DNA of 13,885 nt from CAZEMR01 sp964513465 (GCA_964513465.1 CAZEMR010000076.1:1-13885); one strand, 5' to 3'; positions 6,740-13,778 are shown, numbered from the stretch's first letter. Notes: a model not told the origin generated them from the letters alone. Made by a program: numbers and translations.

Positions 6740-8077
6740 TTATTCCTGCTGGCCGCCTTCGCGACGCTCGAGCCGTTCGTTGTTTGCGGGCACCAGCGAG
6801 ATATTCTCGCCGTCGGACAAGAGATCGGCAATGCCGGTAGTGGTATATTCCTCGTAGTCCGGGGTTTTTTCTGCTTCCTCGAGATCGAGCTTGACGGTGC
6901 AGCGTTCGCAGTTGCGGTCGCAGAAGAATTGCTCGTAGCTCTCCGGCTCCTGATAGCTTGTGATAACGCCTTCGTAATTGCGAAGGATTACTTTATTGGT
7001 CGACCACGAGATCAGATAGTTCGGCATAACGGGTATCTTGCCGCCGCCGCCGGGCGCGTCGATCACATAGGTTGGCACGGCGAATCCGGAGGTATGGCCG
7101 ATCAGGCTTTCGATTATCTCGATGCCCTTGCCAACTGGCGTGCGAAAATGCGAAAGGCCCTCCGAGAGGTCGCATTGGTACATATAATACGGCCGCACGC
7201 GGTTTTGGACCAGGCGCTGGACGAGCGTTTTCATAATCCGCGGGCAGTCGTTGACTCCGGCGAGCAGCACAGTCTGGTTGCCAAGCGGGAATCCGCCGTC
7301 GGCCAGCTTTGCGATAGCTTCCTTCGCCGAGGAAGTTATCTCGCGCGGGTGATTGAAATGCGTATTGATCCAGAGCGGCTGATGCTTTTTCAGCATATTT
7401 ACCAAATCGTCGGTAATGCGGTATGGCAGCACCACCGGCATTCGGGTGCCGATGCGGATGACTTCCACATGCTCGATCTTGCGCACCTCGCCGATAATCC
7501 AGTCGAGGTAGTCGGTCGACAGCATAAACGGGTCGCCGCCGCTGAGCAATACGTCGCGAATCTCCGGCGTGCGGCGGATGTAGTCCAGCCCGAGCTTTAT
7601 GACCTCTTTGCGCGGGACGAAATCAACGTCGCCGACCTTGCGCTTGCGAGTGCAGTGGCGGCAATACATAGAGCAGACATTGCTGATATGAAACAGCACG
7701 CGGTCTGGATATCGATGCGTGATCGTCGGGGCCGGGCTGTCGGTATCCTCGGCCAGTGGGTCGGCCATGTCCATATTCGAAATAATCAGCTCTTCGGGCG
7801 AAGGGACGGACTGCTTGAATACCGGGTCGTTCTCGAAATTTTCGGGATTGATCAGCGAAAGATAATACGGAGTAACCGATAGCGGGAACTTGCCGAGCGT
7901 TTCGTCGAGCCGCGACCTATCGTCTGGATTTATCTTTATATCGAGCAGCCGCTCGACCGTATCGAGATCGGTGACGGAATGCTTCAATTGCCATTTCCAG
8001 TCCTTCCATTTTATTATGTCCGCATCGGGATTGATCTTTTTGGCAATTTTCTGCTGAACTCTATTGTAAATACTCAT
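6740..8077 (-). CDS. ablA: L-lysine 2,3-aminomutase (radical SAM, PLP-dependent)
   Basis: This enzyme converts L-lysine to L-beta-lysine using a [4Fe-4S] cluster, S-adenosylmethionine and PLP. The 445-residue product carries the radical SAM motif CSMYCRHC (Cys135, Cys139, Cys142). It has the PLP-lysine segment DAPGGGGKIPVMPNY with Lys347, and two acidic residues expected to hold the substrate's epsilon-amino group (Asp303 in QCDLS, Asp340 in VIDAPGG). A C-terminal cysteine cluster (Cys386, Cys390, Cys393) is consistent with the structural zinc site. Length and the two aspartates favour true KamA/AblA over the shorter EF-P modifying EpmB. With ablB downstream, an osmolyte role is more likely than lysine fermentation, because no other fermentation genes are seen. 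The ATG at 8077 has only a weak GGTG upstream; translation may depend on the structured leader. Confidence 0.93.
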   Translation of the reverse strand: MSIYNRVQQKIAKKINPDADIIKWKDWKWQLKHSVTDLDTVERLLDIKINPDDRSRLDETLGKFPLSVTPYYLSLINPENFENDPVFKQSVPSPEELIISNMDMADPLAEDTDSPAPTITHRYPDRVLFHISNVCSMYCRHCTRKRKVGDVDFVPRKEVIKLGLDYIRRTPEIRDVLLSGGDPFMLSTDYLDWIIGEVRKIEHVEVIRIGTRMPVVLPYRITDDLVNMLKKHQPLWINTHFNHPREITSSAKEAIAKLADGGFPLGNQTVLLAGVNDCPRIMKTLVQRLVQNRVRPYYMYQCDLSEGLSHFRTPVGKGIEIIESLIGHTSGFAVPTYVIDAPGGGGKIPVMPNYLISWSTNKVILRNYEGVITSYQEPESYEQFFCDRNCERCTVKLDLEEAEKTPDYEEYTTTGIADLLSDGENISLVPANNERLERREGGQQE

Positions 8078-8284
8078 CGTAGCACCATAAATAATAAAAC
8101 ATGACGAGTCGGCGAATTAGTTTCGCCGCAATCACAAATAAGATTTCGTAATTATGTAAATAAATTCGCTTGCTGCGCGGAAAGCCGGTCAGTCCGGTTG
8201 ATTTCCGGCAAATAAATGCATGAAATATGCGGATAAATACGAATTATTAGCGGGATTGCTCTTTTGAAAGAGCGTAACCCATTG
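8078..8284 (-). promoter_or_regulatory. Structured 5' leader of ablA with three stem-loops (unknown class)
   Basis: No gene is seen here. If transcription starts near 8284 the leader is about 207 nt. Stem-loop 1 (8280-8252) has GGG/CCC and GCTCTT/AAGAGC arms with a TCAA loop. Stem-loop 2 (8211-8170) is three-tiered: TTGC/GCAA, CGGAAA/TTTCCG and CCGG/CCGG around ACTGA. Stem-loop 3 (8128-8110) is CGGCGAA/TTCGCCG with a 5-nt loop, ending 32 nt before the ATG. I could not match it to the lysine riboswitch or any other class I know. It may be a riboswitch, attenuator or translational control element. Confidence 0.45.
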
Positions 8285-8290
8285 AGAATA

Positions 8291-8322
8291 CAAATTTACG
8301 TAATTTCCGGCGATTTTGAAAA
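8291..8322 (-). promoter_or_regulatory. Predicted Bacteroidetes-type promoter for ablA
   Basis: On the minus strand TTTTC (8322-8318) is followed after exactly 19 nt by TAAATTTG (8298-8291). This fits the TTTG-N19-TAnnTTTG form except for one base in the upstream box. An 8-bp palindrome TTACGTAA (8297-8304) abuts and overlaps the downstream box and could be an operator. The site begins the structured ablA leader. Confidence 0.45.
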
Positions 8323-8473
8323 TCGGGCATAGCCAGCCCTGGCCTTAATTAAAATGCAGTCCGAGCGCCAGGATATTTTTAAAATTAATTTGAGATTAAT
8401 ATATGGGAGGCAATATATATTGATACGTTTCAGTGGTAATATGATTTTCGGAAGGCCGGGAATATATTTGTTC
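8323..8473. other. Non-coding gap between tRNA terminator and ablA promoter
   Basis: I see no convincing gene in these 151 bases. The stretch is A+T-rich and includes a 12-bp palindrome CAATATATATTG at 8411-8422. It joins the ablA promoter and leader to make a gap of about 400 bases without a protein gene. Confidence 0.6.
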
Positions 8474-8510
8474 AATAAAAAAAGCCGCTTCATGATTATA
8501 AAGCGGCTTT
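8474..8510 (-). terminator. Rho-independent terminator after tRNA-Thr
   Basis: AAAGCCGCTT (8510-8501) and AAGCGGCTTT (8490-8481) form a perfect 10-bp stem around a 10-nt loop. A run of T bases follows immediately on the minus strand (down to about 8474). It lies 4 nt after the tRNA 3' end and should end the tRNA transcript. Confidence 0.93.
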
Positions 8511-8513
8511 GAG

Positions 8514-8586
8514 AGCCATCTGTCGGACTCGAACCAACGACCTGCTGATTACAAATCAGCTGCTCTACCAACTGAGCTAAGATGGC
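8514..8586 (-). tRNA. tRNA-Thr, anticodon UGU
   Basis: A full cloverleaf can be drawn. The acceptor arms are GCCATCT and AGATGGC, the D-arm is GCTCAGTTGGTAGAGC, and the anticodon arm is GCTGA-TTTGTAA-TCAGC with anticodon TGT. The variable loop is AGGTC and the T-arm GTTGG-TTCGAGT-CCGAC. The discriminator base is T and CCA is not encoded, so CCA must be added after transcription. The G1-C72 and C2-G71 pairs agree with known threonine identity elements of E. coli. The gene reads ACA codons. Confidence 0.97.
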
Positions 8587-8603
8587 GTCAAAAAGAACGA
8601 ATA

Positions 8604-8635
8604 CAAATATAAGACATTTGCATAATACGGCAAAA
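8604..8635 (-). promoter_or_regulatory. Bacteroidetes-type promoter for tRNA-Thr
   Basis: On the minus strand TTTTG (8635-8631), a 19-nt spacer and TATATTTG (8611-8604) match the TTTG-N19-TAnnTTTG form exactly. Initiation would fall roughly 10 nt before the tRNA 5' end at 8586, which is a sensible leader length. A sigma70 reading (TTGCCG-N16-TATATT) overlaps the same bases and is weaker. Confidence 0.6.
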
Positions 8636-8663
8636 CAAAAATATTATTGCACGAAAAAAATTT

Positions 8664-9260
8664 TTAAAATTTATCCGGGAAAAGCATTTCCTCGATCAAT
8701 TCGCAAAGGATGTGGGCGATCATAATATGCGACTCCTGGATGCGCGCGGTGACGCTGCCCGGTACGATAATTTCGCAATCGCATATTCCAGCCATTTTGC
8801 CGCCCTCGCCGCCGATCAGCGCGATGGTCTTCATTCCCTTCGACTTCGCGGTTTCGATGGCGCGGATTACGTTGCGCGAATTGCCGCTGGTGGATATGCC
8901 GATAAGCACATCGCCTGGTGCGCCGTAAGCCTCTGTTGCGCGGGCGAAAACCTCGTCGAAGCCGTAGTCGTTGCCGCCGGCTGTCATGATTGATGGATCG
9001 ACCGTCAGCGCGATTGCCGGCAGCGCGGGGCGTTCGACCGAGCTGCGGAATCGTACCACCAGCTCGGCTGCTATATGCTGGGCGTCGGCGGCCGATCCGC
9101 CATTGCCGCATAGCAGCACCTTTTTGCCGTGGCCCAAAGCGCCGGAAAGTGTCATAGCGGCGTCGCCGATCTGGTCGATGCACTCCTCGAGTACGCGGGT
9201 TTTGATTGTGATGCTTTCGGCGATCGAGTCGGATATTTTATTTTTCAGATCGTTGTCCAT
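8664..9260 (-). CDS. gmhA: Phosphoheptose (sedoheptulose 7-phosphate) isomerase, SIS domain
   Basis: This cytosolic enzyme converts D-sedoheptulose 7-phosphate to D-glycero-D-manno-heptose 7-phosphate, the first step of ADP-heptose synthesis for lipopolysaccharide or S-layer glycans. The 198-residue product is one SIS domain of normal length. It has CGNGGSAADAQHIAAEL at 51-67 with the probable catalytic Glu66, the phosphate-binding ISTSGNS at 122-128, and QESHIMIAHILCE at 175-187 with the probable catalytic His183. Presence of the heptose pathway suggests an outer envelope with heptose, consistent with a Gram-negative type cell. It follows engB by 47 nt on the same strand. No clear Shine-Dalgarno precedes the ATG. 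A DiaA-like SIS protein is a less likely alternative. Confidence 0.9.
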   Translation of the reverse strand: MDNDLKNKISDSIAESITIKTRVLEECIDQIGDAAMTLSGALGHGKKVLLCGNGGSAADAQHIAAELVVRFRSSVERPALPAIALTVDPSIMTAGGNDYGFDEVFARATEAYGAPGDVLIGISTSGNSRNVIRAIETAKSKGMKTIALIGGEGGKMAGICDCEIIVPGSVTARIQESHIMIAHILCELIEEMLFPDKF

Positions 9261-9307
9261 TTTTCAACTCGTATATATAAAATGAAAATCACGTTGCTTG
9301 GAAAAAA

Positions 9308-9898
9308 TTATTTTTCGGATAAATTATTGATAATGCCCATCAGCTCTTTGCGGCCAAGGCCTGAGACCGATGAATAGGGCAGCACCTCGCGGCATTGGCT
9401 GCAGAATTTGACGAGGCCGTCGAGCTGCTCTTTGCGCTGGCTGACCATTTTGGTGGAGATTTTGTCGCATTTTGTTAATAAAATTATATATGGTTTTTTG
9501 TTTAGCTCTAGCCATTCGATAAAGCTGAGATCGGTTGGCATCGGGTCGTGCCGCGAATCGATCAGCGCGCAGACGAGCGAGAGATTTTTACGAGTCTCGA
9601 GATATGCGAAGTTGAGATTGGCCCATTTTTCGCGGTGCTCTTTGCCGATGGCGGCGTATCCGAAGCCGGGCAGATCGGCGAAGCTCCAGCGGCCCTCGAC
9701 CGAGTAGAAATTGATCTGGCGGGTTTTGCCGGGAGTCGAGCTTGTATGCGCCAGATTTTTGCGCATTACCAGACTATTGATCAGGGTCGATTTGCCTACG
9801 TTGGATCGTCCGGCGAATGCCAGCTCGGGCATATCGAGATCGGGGAACTGCTCTTCGTTGGCTGCCCCTTTTATGAATTCTGCTTGCGATACTTTCAT
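9308..9898 (-). CDS. engB: Ribosome biogenesis GTPase EngB/YsxC/YihA
   Basis: This GTPase is needed for late assembly of the large ribosomal subunit. The 196-residue product has all G motifs in order: GRSNVGKS (30-37, P-loop), Thr55 in the G2 region, DLPG (75-78), TKCD (142-145) and SSVSG (176-180). The FAGRSNVGKSTLIN context is diagnostic for EngB. A good AAGGA lies right before the ATG, and the gap to the rmuC stop is only 18 nt, so it probably shares an mRNA with rmuC and gmhA. Nothing unusual is seen in it. Confidence 0.96.
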   Translation of the reverse strand: MKVSQAEFIKGAANEEQFPDLDMPELAFAGRSNVGKSTLINSLVMRKNLAHTSSTPGKTRQINFYSVEGRWSFADLPGFGYAAIGKEHREKWANLNFAYLETRKNLSLVCALIDSRHDPMPTDLSFIEWLELNKKPYIILLTKCDKISTKMVSQRKEQLDGLVKFCSQCREVLPYSSVSGLGRKELMGIINNLSEK

Positions 9899-9916
9899 TT
9901 TTCCTTACTTAAATAT

Positions 9917-11494
9917 TTATATAAATAATTCTTCTTCGTCGTCGTCGCTGCCATCGCCGATAAGCTGATCGAAGTCCGATTCCGGGAGCGACTGCACTTT
10001 GCGCAGCTTGTTCTGAATCTGTCGGGTGCGGGTGCCAACCAGCGTATCGAGGCTGTTGGTGGCGGTATTGAGCTGCTTCTGGGTTTTCTGCAATACGTCG
10101 CCGAATTTGTCGAATTCTTTCTTGACGGCTGCGAGTATGTCCCAGACCTCGCTGGAGCGTTTCTCGATGGCCAGCGTGCGAAAGCCCATCTGAAGGCTGT
10201 TCAGGATGGCCGAGAGCGTGGTCGGGCCGGTGATTATTACTTTATACTCGCGCTGGATAAGTTCAAAGAGGCCCGGATCTCGAATTACCTCGGCGTACAG
10301 GCCCTCGAACGGCAGGAACATGATCGCGAAATCGGTAGTGTTCGGCGGGTCTATATATTTATCGCTGATGTCCTTTGCCGATAATTTGATGCGCCCGGCC
10401 AGCATCTTTTTATATTTTTCAACTTCGTCCTTGTCGGCTTTGTCGTAGGCGTCGAGCAGGTTCTGGTAGTCCTCGGTCGGGAATTTCGAATCGATCGGCA
10501 GCAGTACGGGTTCGTCCGAGCCGTTGCGGCCGGGCAGCCGCAGCGCGAATTCGACAATGCAGTTGCTGTTGGGATCGGGCTTTACGTTTTTGCCGAATTG
10601 ATCGGGCGCGAGCACGGATTCGAGGATGTTCTCGAGCTGGTACTCGCCGAGCACGCCGCGGTTCTTGACGTTGGACAGCACCCGCTTCAGGTCGCCCACG
10701 CCGCTGGCGAGGTTCTGCATTTCGCCGAGGCCCTTGTGTACGAGTTCGAGGCGTTCGCTGACCTGCTTGAAGGATTCGCCGAGTCGCTGCTCGAGCGTTT
10801 TGTGGAGCTTTTCGTCGACTGTTTCGCGCATTTTTTCGAGTTTGGCGCTGTTGTCTTGCTGCATTGATTTGATCTGCTGCTCCATGGTCTCGCGCATTTT
10901 TTCGAGTCGCTGGTCGGTCGAGCGCAGCAATTCGTTCTGGCGGTTTTCGAGCGTGTCGAATTTCTGTTTCTGTAATTCATTGAATTCGCGGATAGATCGC
11001 GCAAGCTGCTCTTCGAATGATTTGAGCGAGCCTGCGGATTCCTCGCGCTGGGTTTTTGCGTCGGCGGCAATCTGGCCGCGCATTTTCTCCATACGCTGGC
11101 CGGTGGATTCGGTGAGCGCGGAGAGCGTTACGTTGATATTTTTCGAAAGCGAGTCGAGCTGCTTCGAAAATGTCTCCAGATGTGTTTTTTGCAGCTCGGT
11201 GACGTCATGGATGCTTGCGCTCATCTGGCGTCCGAATCGTTCGAGCGATTCGCCGAGCGATTTGGAAAGCTCCTCGCGGGTATCGCGAGAATTTTTGGAT
11301 AATTCCTCGCGGTTGCGTGCAAATTCATCCCGGAGCTGGCTTTCGAGTCGCTGTATCGCGGATTCGAAGGACTTCATCCGGTCGGCGAATTCTCCCGAAG
11401 CGAGCTGAGAGGTCTGGCTGCGGATTGCGAGCAGCATTGCTATCTGAGCGATGGCAATAGCCGCTACTGCCGCTATCAGAATTGTATCGAGCAT
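9917..11494 (-). CDS. rmuC: RmuC family protein (membrane-anchored coiled coil plus RmuC domain)
   Basis: RmuC proteins limit certain DNA rearrangements at inverted repeats; a nuclease-like fold has been proposed for them. The 525-residue product starts with one membrane segment (about residues 4-24), followed by a long coiled coil (about 30-265) rich in Glu, Gln, Arg and Lys. Then comes the RmuC domain, with GVLGEYQLENIL (280-291), PIDSKFPTEDY (343-353) and TGPTTLSAILNSL (422-434). The C-terminus is very acidic (GDGSDDDEEE). The coiled coil contains internal repeats around EKMRET, also visible as a repeated 18-bp DNA word. The start is supported by AGGT before the ATG. It is the first gene of the rmuC-engB-gmhA run. 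Confidence 0.93.
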   Translation of the reverse strand: MLDTILIAAVAAIAIAQIAMLLAIRSQTSQLASGEFADRMKSFESAIQRLESQLRDEFARNREELSKNSRDTREELSKSLGESLERFGRQMSASIHDVTELQKTHLETFSKQLDSLSKNINVTLSALTESTGQRMEKMRGQIAADAKTQREESAGSLKSFEEQLARSIREFNELQKQKFDTLENRQNELLRSTDQRLEKMRETMEQQIKSMQQDNSAKLEKMRETVDEKLHKTLEQRLGESFKQVSERLELVHKGLGEMQNLASGVGDLKRVLSNVKNRGVLGEYQLENILESVLAPDQFGKNVKPDPNSNCIVEFALRLPGRNGSDEPVLLPIDSKFPTEDYQNLLDAYDKADKDEVEKYKKMLAGRIKLSAKDISDKYIDPPNTTDFAIMFLPFEGLYAEVIRDPGLFELIQREYKVIITGPTTLSAILNSLQMGFRTLAIEKRSSEVWDILAAVKKEFDKFGDVLQKTQKQLNTATNSLDTLVGTRTRQIQNKLRKVQSLPESDFDQLIGDGSDDDEEELFI

Positions 11495-11522
11495 ATATTT
11501 ACCTGTTAATTAAATATTATTA

Positions 11523-11554
11523 CAAAGTTACGAGTTTTCGGAATGTAATGAAAA
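11523..11554 (-). promoter_or_regulatory. Predicted Bacteroidetes-type promoter for rmuC-engB-gmhA
   Basis: On the minus strand TTTTC (11554-11550), exactly 19 nt, and TAACTTTG (11530-11523) fit TTTG-N19-TAnnTTTG with one change in the upstream box. This is the same change as at the ablA promoter. The rmuC ATG at 11494 follows after a short leader. Confidence 0.45.
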
Positions 11555-11580
11555 TGCAGAGAAAAATATAAAAGGTGTTT

Positions 11581-11592
11581 ATTACATGTAAT
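11581..11592. promoter_or_regulatory. 12-bp perfect palindrome in the divergent rmuC/methyltransferase region
   Basis: ATTACATGTAAT is a perfect palindrome. It lies 26 bp upstream of the proposed rmuC promoter and 23 bp upstream of the proposed methyltransferase -35 box. It could be a repressor or activator site serving either gene. The rest of the 292-nt divergent gap shows no gene. Confidence 0.35.
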
Positions 11593-11615
11593 TAACCAGC
11601 CTGAAACACAGAATA

Positions 11616-11644
11616 TTTACATTTTTTCTTTATGGCTTTATTAA
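11616..11644 (+). promoter_or_regulatory. Possible promoter for the methyltransferase gene
   Basis: TTTACA (11616-11621) and TATTAA (11639-11644) are 17 nt apart, a reasonable sigma70-like match on the plus strand. The leader to the chosen ATG would be about 135 nt and ends in an AT-repeat tract before GGAG. Confidence 0.35.
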
Positions 11645-11786
11645 TTTGAATTTAGGAAAAATCTTTCGTAAATTTCACAAAAATATTATTCCCCGGCCCG
11701 GCTCTTTCGCTCGCAGAGATCGATTAAGCCCATGTCGGATTATATCTTACCCGGAAAGAATCAAATATATATATATTGGAGCCGCG

Positions 11787-12794
11787 ATGAAGAAAAAGTT
11801 AAATCCACTGGTAAGCGACGATTCAGTGACAACTATACTGGAGATTGCTTCCGCTTATCAAAAAAGTAAAATCCTTTTGACCGCCTGCGAACTGGACATT
11901 TTTTCGGTGCTGAACGACGGCCCGAAAACCGCCAAAGAGCTTGCTTACCAGCTCGGAACCGATGAAAGGGCCACCGACCGCTTGCTTAGCGCTCTTTGCT
12001 CGATGAGGCTGCTTCAGAAAGGCGGCGATGTTTATACGAACACCGAGGGTACCAATCGATTTCTCGTAAAGTCGCAGCCCGAATATCTCGGCGATCTCAT
12101 GCATGTGGCGCATTTGTGGGATACCTGGGGCACTCTGACCGAGTGCCTGCGAATCGGAACAGCCGCGAGCTTTACCGATATCAATGACAAGAGCGACGAA
12201 TGGGTGGAATCATATGTGGAGTCGATCCACCGCCAGGCGGTGCTAAAAGCGCCCGATATTGTCAACCGTATTAATCTTCATGGAGTTACTCGTGTGCTTG
12301 ATCTTGGCGGTGCGTCGGGACTTTATGCGATGGAATTCGTCAAGGCCAAACCCGACATAAAAGCGACAGTCTTCGATTTGCCCAAGGTGATCGATCAGTG
12401 CCGCAAGCATCTCGATCGCGAGGGTTTTTCGGATAAGATCGATACTATTCCGGGCTTCTTTCTCGAGGATGACTACGGCAAGGGCTACGATATCGTGTTT
12501 ATTTCGTCGATTATTCATTTATTTTCGATCTGGGAAAATATCAAGCTGCTCAAAAAGGCGTTTGATTGCCTCAGACGCGGCGGCCGCGTGATTATCGAGG
12601 AAGAGCTGATCGACGATGATCGCATCCATCCAACAAGCGCGGCGATTCTTTCGCTGAATATGCTTGTAAATACCGAGGGCGGCGAGGCTTATACCGAGAC
12701 GGACTTGTGGATTATGATGCGCGAGGCATGGTTTACCGAGGTCAAACGGGTCAATACAGAATTCAGCACAAGCCTGATGATTGGATCCAAATAA
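11787..12794 (+). CDS. SAM-dependent O-methyltransferase-like protein (Methyltransf_2 type with winged-helix dimerisation domain)
   Basis: This 335-residue protein probably moves a methyl group from S-adenosylmethionine to a small-molecule hydroxyl. Residues about 10-95 form a winged-helix dimerisation region (LTACELDIFSVLNDGPKTAKEL, a GPxTAxELA-like pattern). The SAM-binding glycine loop is DLGGASG (172-178), followed by an acidic strand end in FDLP (196-199) and the late motif GGRVIIEEELIDDD. The catalytic region reads IIHLFSIWEN around His244, lacking the usual HDW.D arrangement, so the catalytic base may differ. I start it at 11787 rather than the upstream in-frame ATG (11646) because GGAG lies 5 nt before 11787 and the extra residues look unlike the family. 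It is the only plus-strand gene. The substrate is unknown; relatives act in pigment, quinone-like or antibiotic pathways. Confidence 0.8.
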   Translation: MKKKLNPLVSDDSVTTILEIASAYQKSKILLTACELDIFSVLNDGPKTAKELAYQLGTDERATDRLLSALCSMRLLQKGGDVYTNTEGTNRFLVKSQPEYLGDLMHVAHLWDTWGTLTECLRIGTAASFTDINDKSDEWVESYVESIHRQAVLKAPDIVNRINLHGVTRVLDLGGASGLYAMEFVKAKPDIKATVFDLPKVIDQCRKHLDREGFSDKIDTIPGFFLEDDYGKGYDIVFISSIIHLFSIWENIKLLKKAFDCLRRGGRVIIEEELIDDDRIHPTSAAILSLNMLVNTEGGEAYTETDLWIMMREAWFTEVKRVNTEFSTSLMIGSK

Positions 12795-12832
12795 TATTTG
12801 CAAATTATTTTAATATAGATATTTGATCAAAA

Positions 12833-13726
12833 TCACATCTGCATGCGGCGGGTCAGATAGTCCTTGAGCGCTTTGTCGAACGGAGTCGATGTGTCGACGA
12901 GGTGGTAATCTATCTGGTGTGTGCGGCATTCCTTGCGGAAATAATCGATAAATTCCTCTACTGTGCGGGCGTAGGAACGCTGTATCTGATATGGCTGGGT
13001 AATAAGCTCCTCGCCGGTTTCGACGTCGCGGAAAGTCGCTGCCGGCCCGAATTTGAAATCAATCTCCCGCGGATCGAGTATCTGGAATGCGAGCACCTCG
13101 TGCTTTTTATGCCTGAAATGCTTGAGCGCGTTCATAACCGAAGCCGGATCGTCGAAGAAATCGCTTATTACTACGACAAGTCCGCGCCGGGCAACGCGTT
13201 CGGCGAGCATATCGAGCGCCGCGGCAGTGCCGGTCTCGTTGGCCGTTTCGTTTTGATGAAGCATTTTGAGCAATTCGCTGATATATGACTGGCGCGATTT
13301 GGGCGGCAGATAATTTTTGATTTTGGTATCATACAGCGCCATGCCCACCGCGTCGCGCTGCTTGATCATCAGATAGGCCAGCGCAGCCGCGAGATAGGAG
13401 CCATATTCGAATTTGCTGATATGCCCCTTCGACGCAAACCCCATCGAAGCGCTCGAATCCACCGCAATCACCGACCGCAGATTGGTCTCCTCTTCGAATT
13501 GCTTGACGTAATATTTATTCGTGCGGCCGTAAACCTTCCAGTCGATATTTTTGATCACATCGCCGGGGCGGTACTGGCGGTGCTCTGCGAACTCGACGCT
13601 GAAGCCGTGATAGGGCGAGCGGTGCAGTCCGGTGATAAAGCCTTCGACCACGAGCCGCGCCTTAAGTTCGATATTGGCGAGCTTTGCGATAGTCTCCGGT
13701 TCGAGATATTTTCTGTAGTCTTTCAT
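12833..13726 (-). CDS. DUF58 family protein with vWA-like domain
   Basis: DUF58 proteins commonly pair with MoxR-type AAA+ ATPases, and their precise role is unsettled. The 297-residue product has the DUF58 core (about 41-82: GFSVEFAEHRQYRPGD, then IDWKVYGRTNKYYVKQF). A von Willebrand A-like domain follows, with the metal-ion site DSSAS (Asp90, Ser92, Ser94) and a later ISDFFDD strand. No membrane segment is visible, so it should be cytosolic. The usual moxR partner is not seen within 159 nt upstream, the part of the window that remains. It converges with the methyltransferase gene, with a 38-nt gap and no clear terminator. The ribosome site is weak (CGGAAAT). Confidence 0.92.
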   Translation of the reverse strand: MKDYRKYLEPETIAKLANIELKARLVVEGFITGLHRSPYHGFSVEFAEHRQYRPGDVIKNIDWKVYGRTNKYYVKQFEEETNLRSVIAVDSSASMGFASKGHISKFEYGSYLAAALAYLMIKQRDAVGMALYDTKIKNYLPPKSRQSYISELLKMLHQNETANETGTAAALDMLAERVARRGLVVVISDFFDDPASVMNALKHFRHKKHEVLAFQILDPREIDFKFGPAATFRDVETGEELITQPYQIQRSYARTVEEFIDYFRKECRTHQIDYHLVDTSTPFDKALKDYLTRRMQM

Positions 13727-13770
13727 ATTTCCGAATTATTTGCCATAAAGATAACAGGACGAAACAGGGG

Positions 13771-13778
13771 CAAATGTA
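13771..13778 (-). promoter_or_regulatory. Possible -7 box upstream of the DUF58 gene
   Basis: TACATTTG on the minus strand fits TAnnTTTG and lies 45 nt before the DUF58 ATG. No TTTTG or TTTTC is found 19-21 nt further upstream, so this is weaker than the other three sites. Confidence 0.25.

Noticed and set aside
6593..7882. A 429-codon open frame on the plus strand
   Set aside because: It lies antisense to ablA, whose radical SAM and PLP motifs are unmistakable. The product has no recognisable domain; the open frame is a by-product of the base composition.
6740..8077. EpmB-type (EF-P) lysine aminomutase instead of AblA
   Set aside because: The length of 445, the Asp303/Asp340 pair, the C-terminal cysteine cluster and the neighbouring ablB all favour true lysine 2,3-aminomutase.
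8078..8284. Known lysine riboswitch before ablA
   Set aside because: I could not find the conserved AGAGGUGC-type and GCCGAAG-type segments or the five-helix layout; the stems here are few and separate.
8296..8571. A 91-codon minus-strand frame beginning MVEQLICNQQVVGSSP
   Set aside because: Its first part is translation of the tRNA-Thr gene and its terminator. This is a common false ORF.
11646..11786. Longer methyltransferase start at 11646
   Set aside because: The extra 47 residues are basic and unlike the family, there is no ribosome site, and the 11787 start has a well-placed GGAG.
12797..12832. Short palindromes ATTTGCAAAT and TTTGATCAAA between the convergent genes
   Set aside because: They are too short and A+T-rich to form a convincing bidirectional terminator, and no T-run follows.
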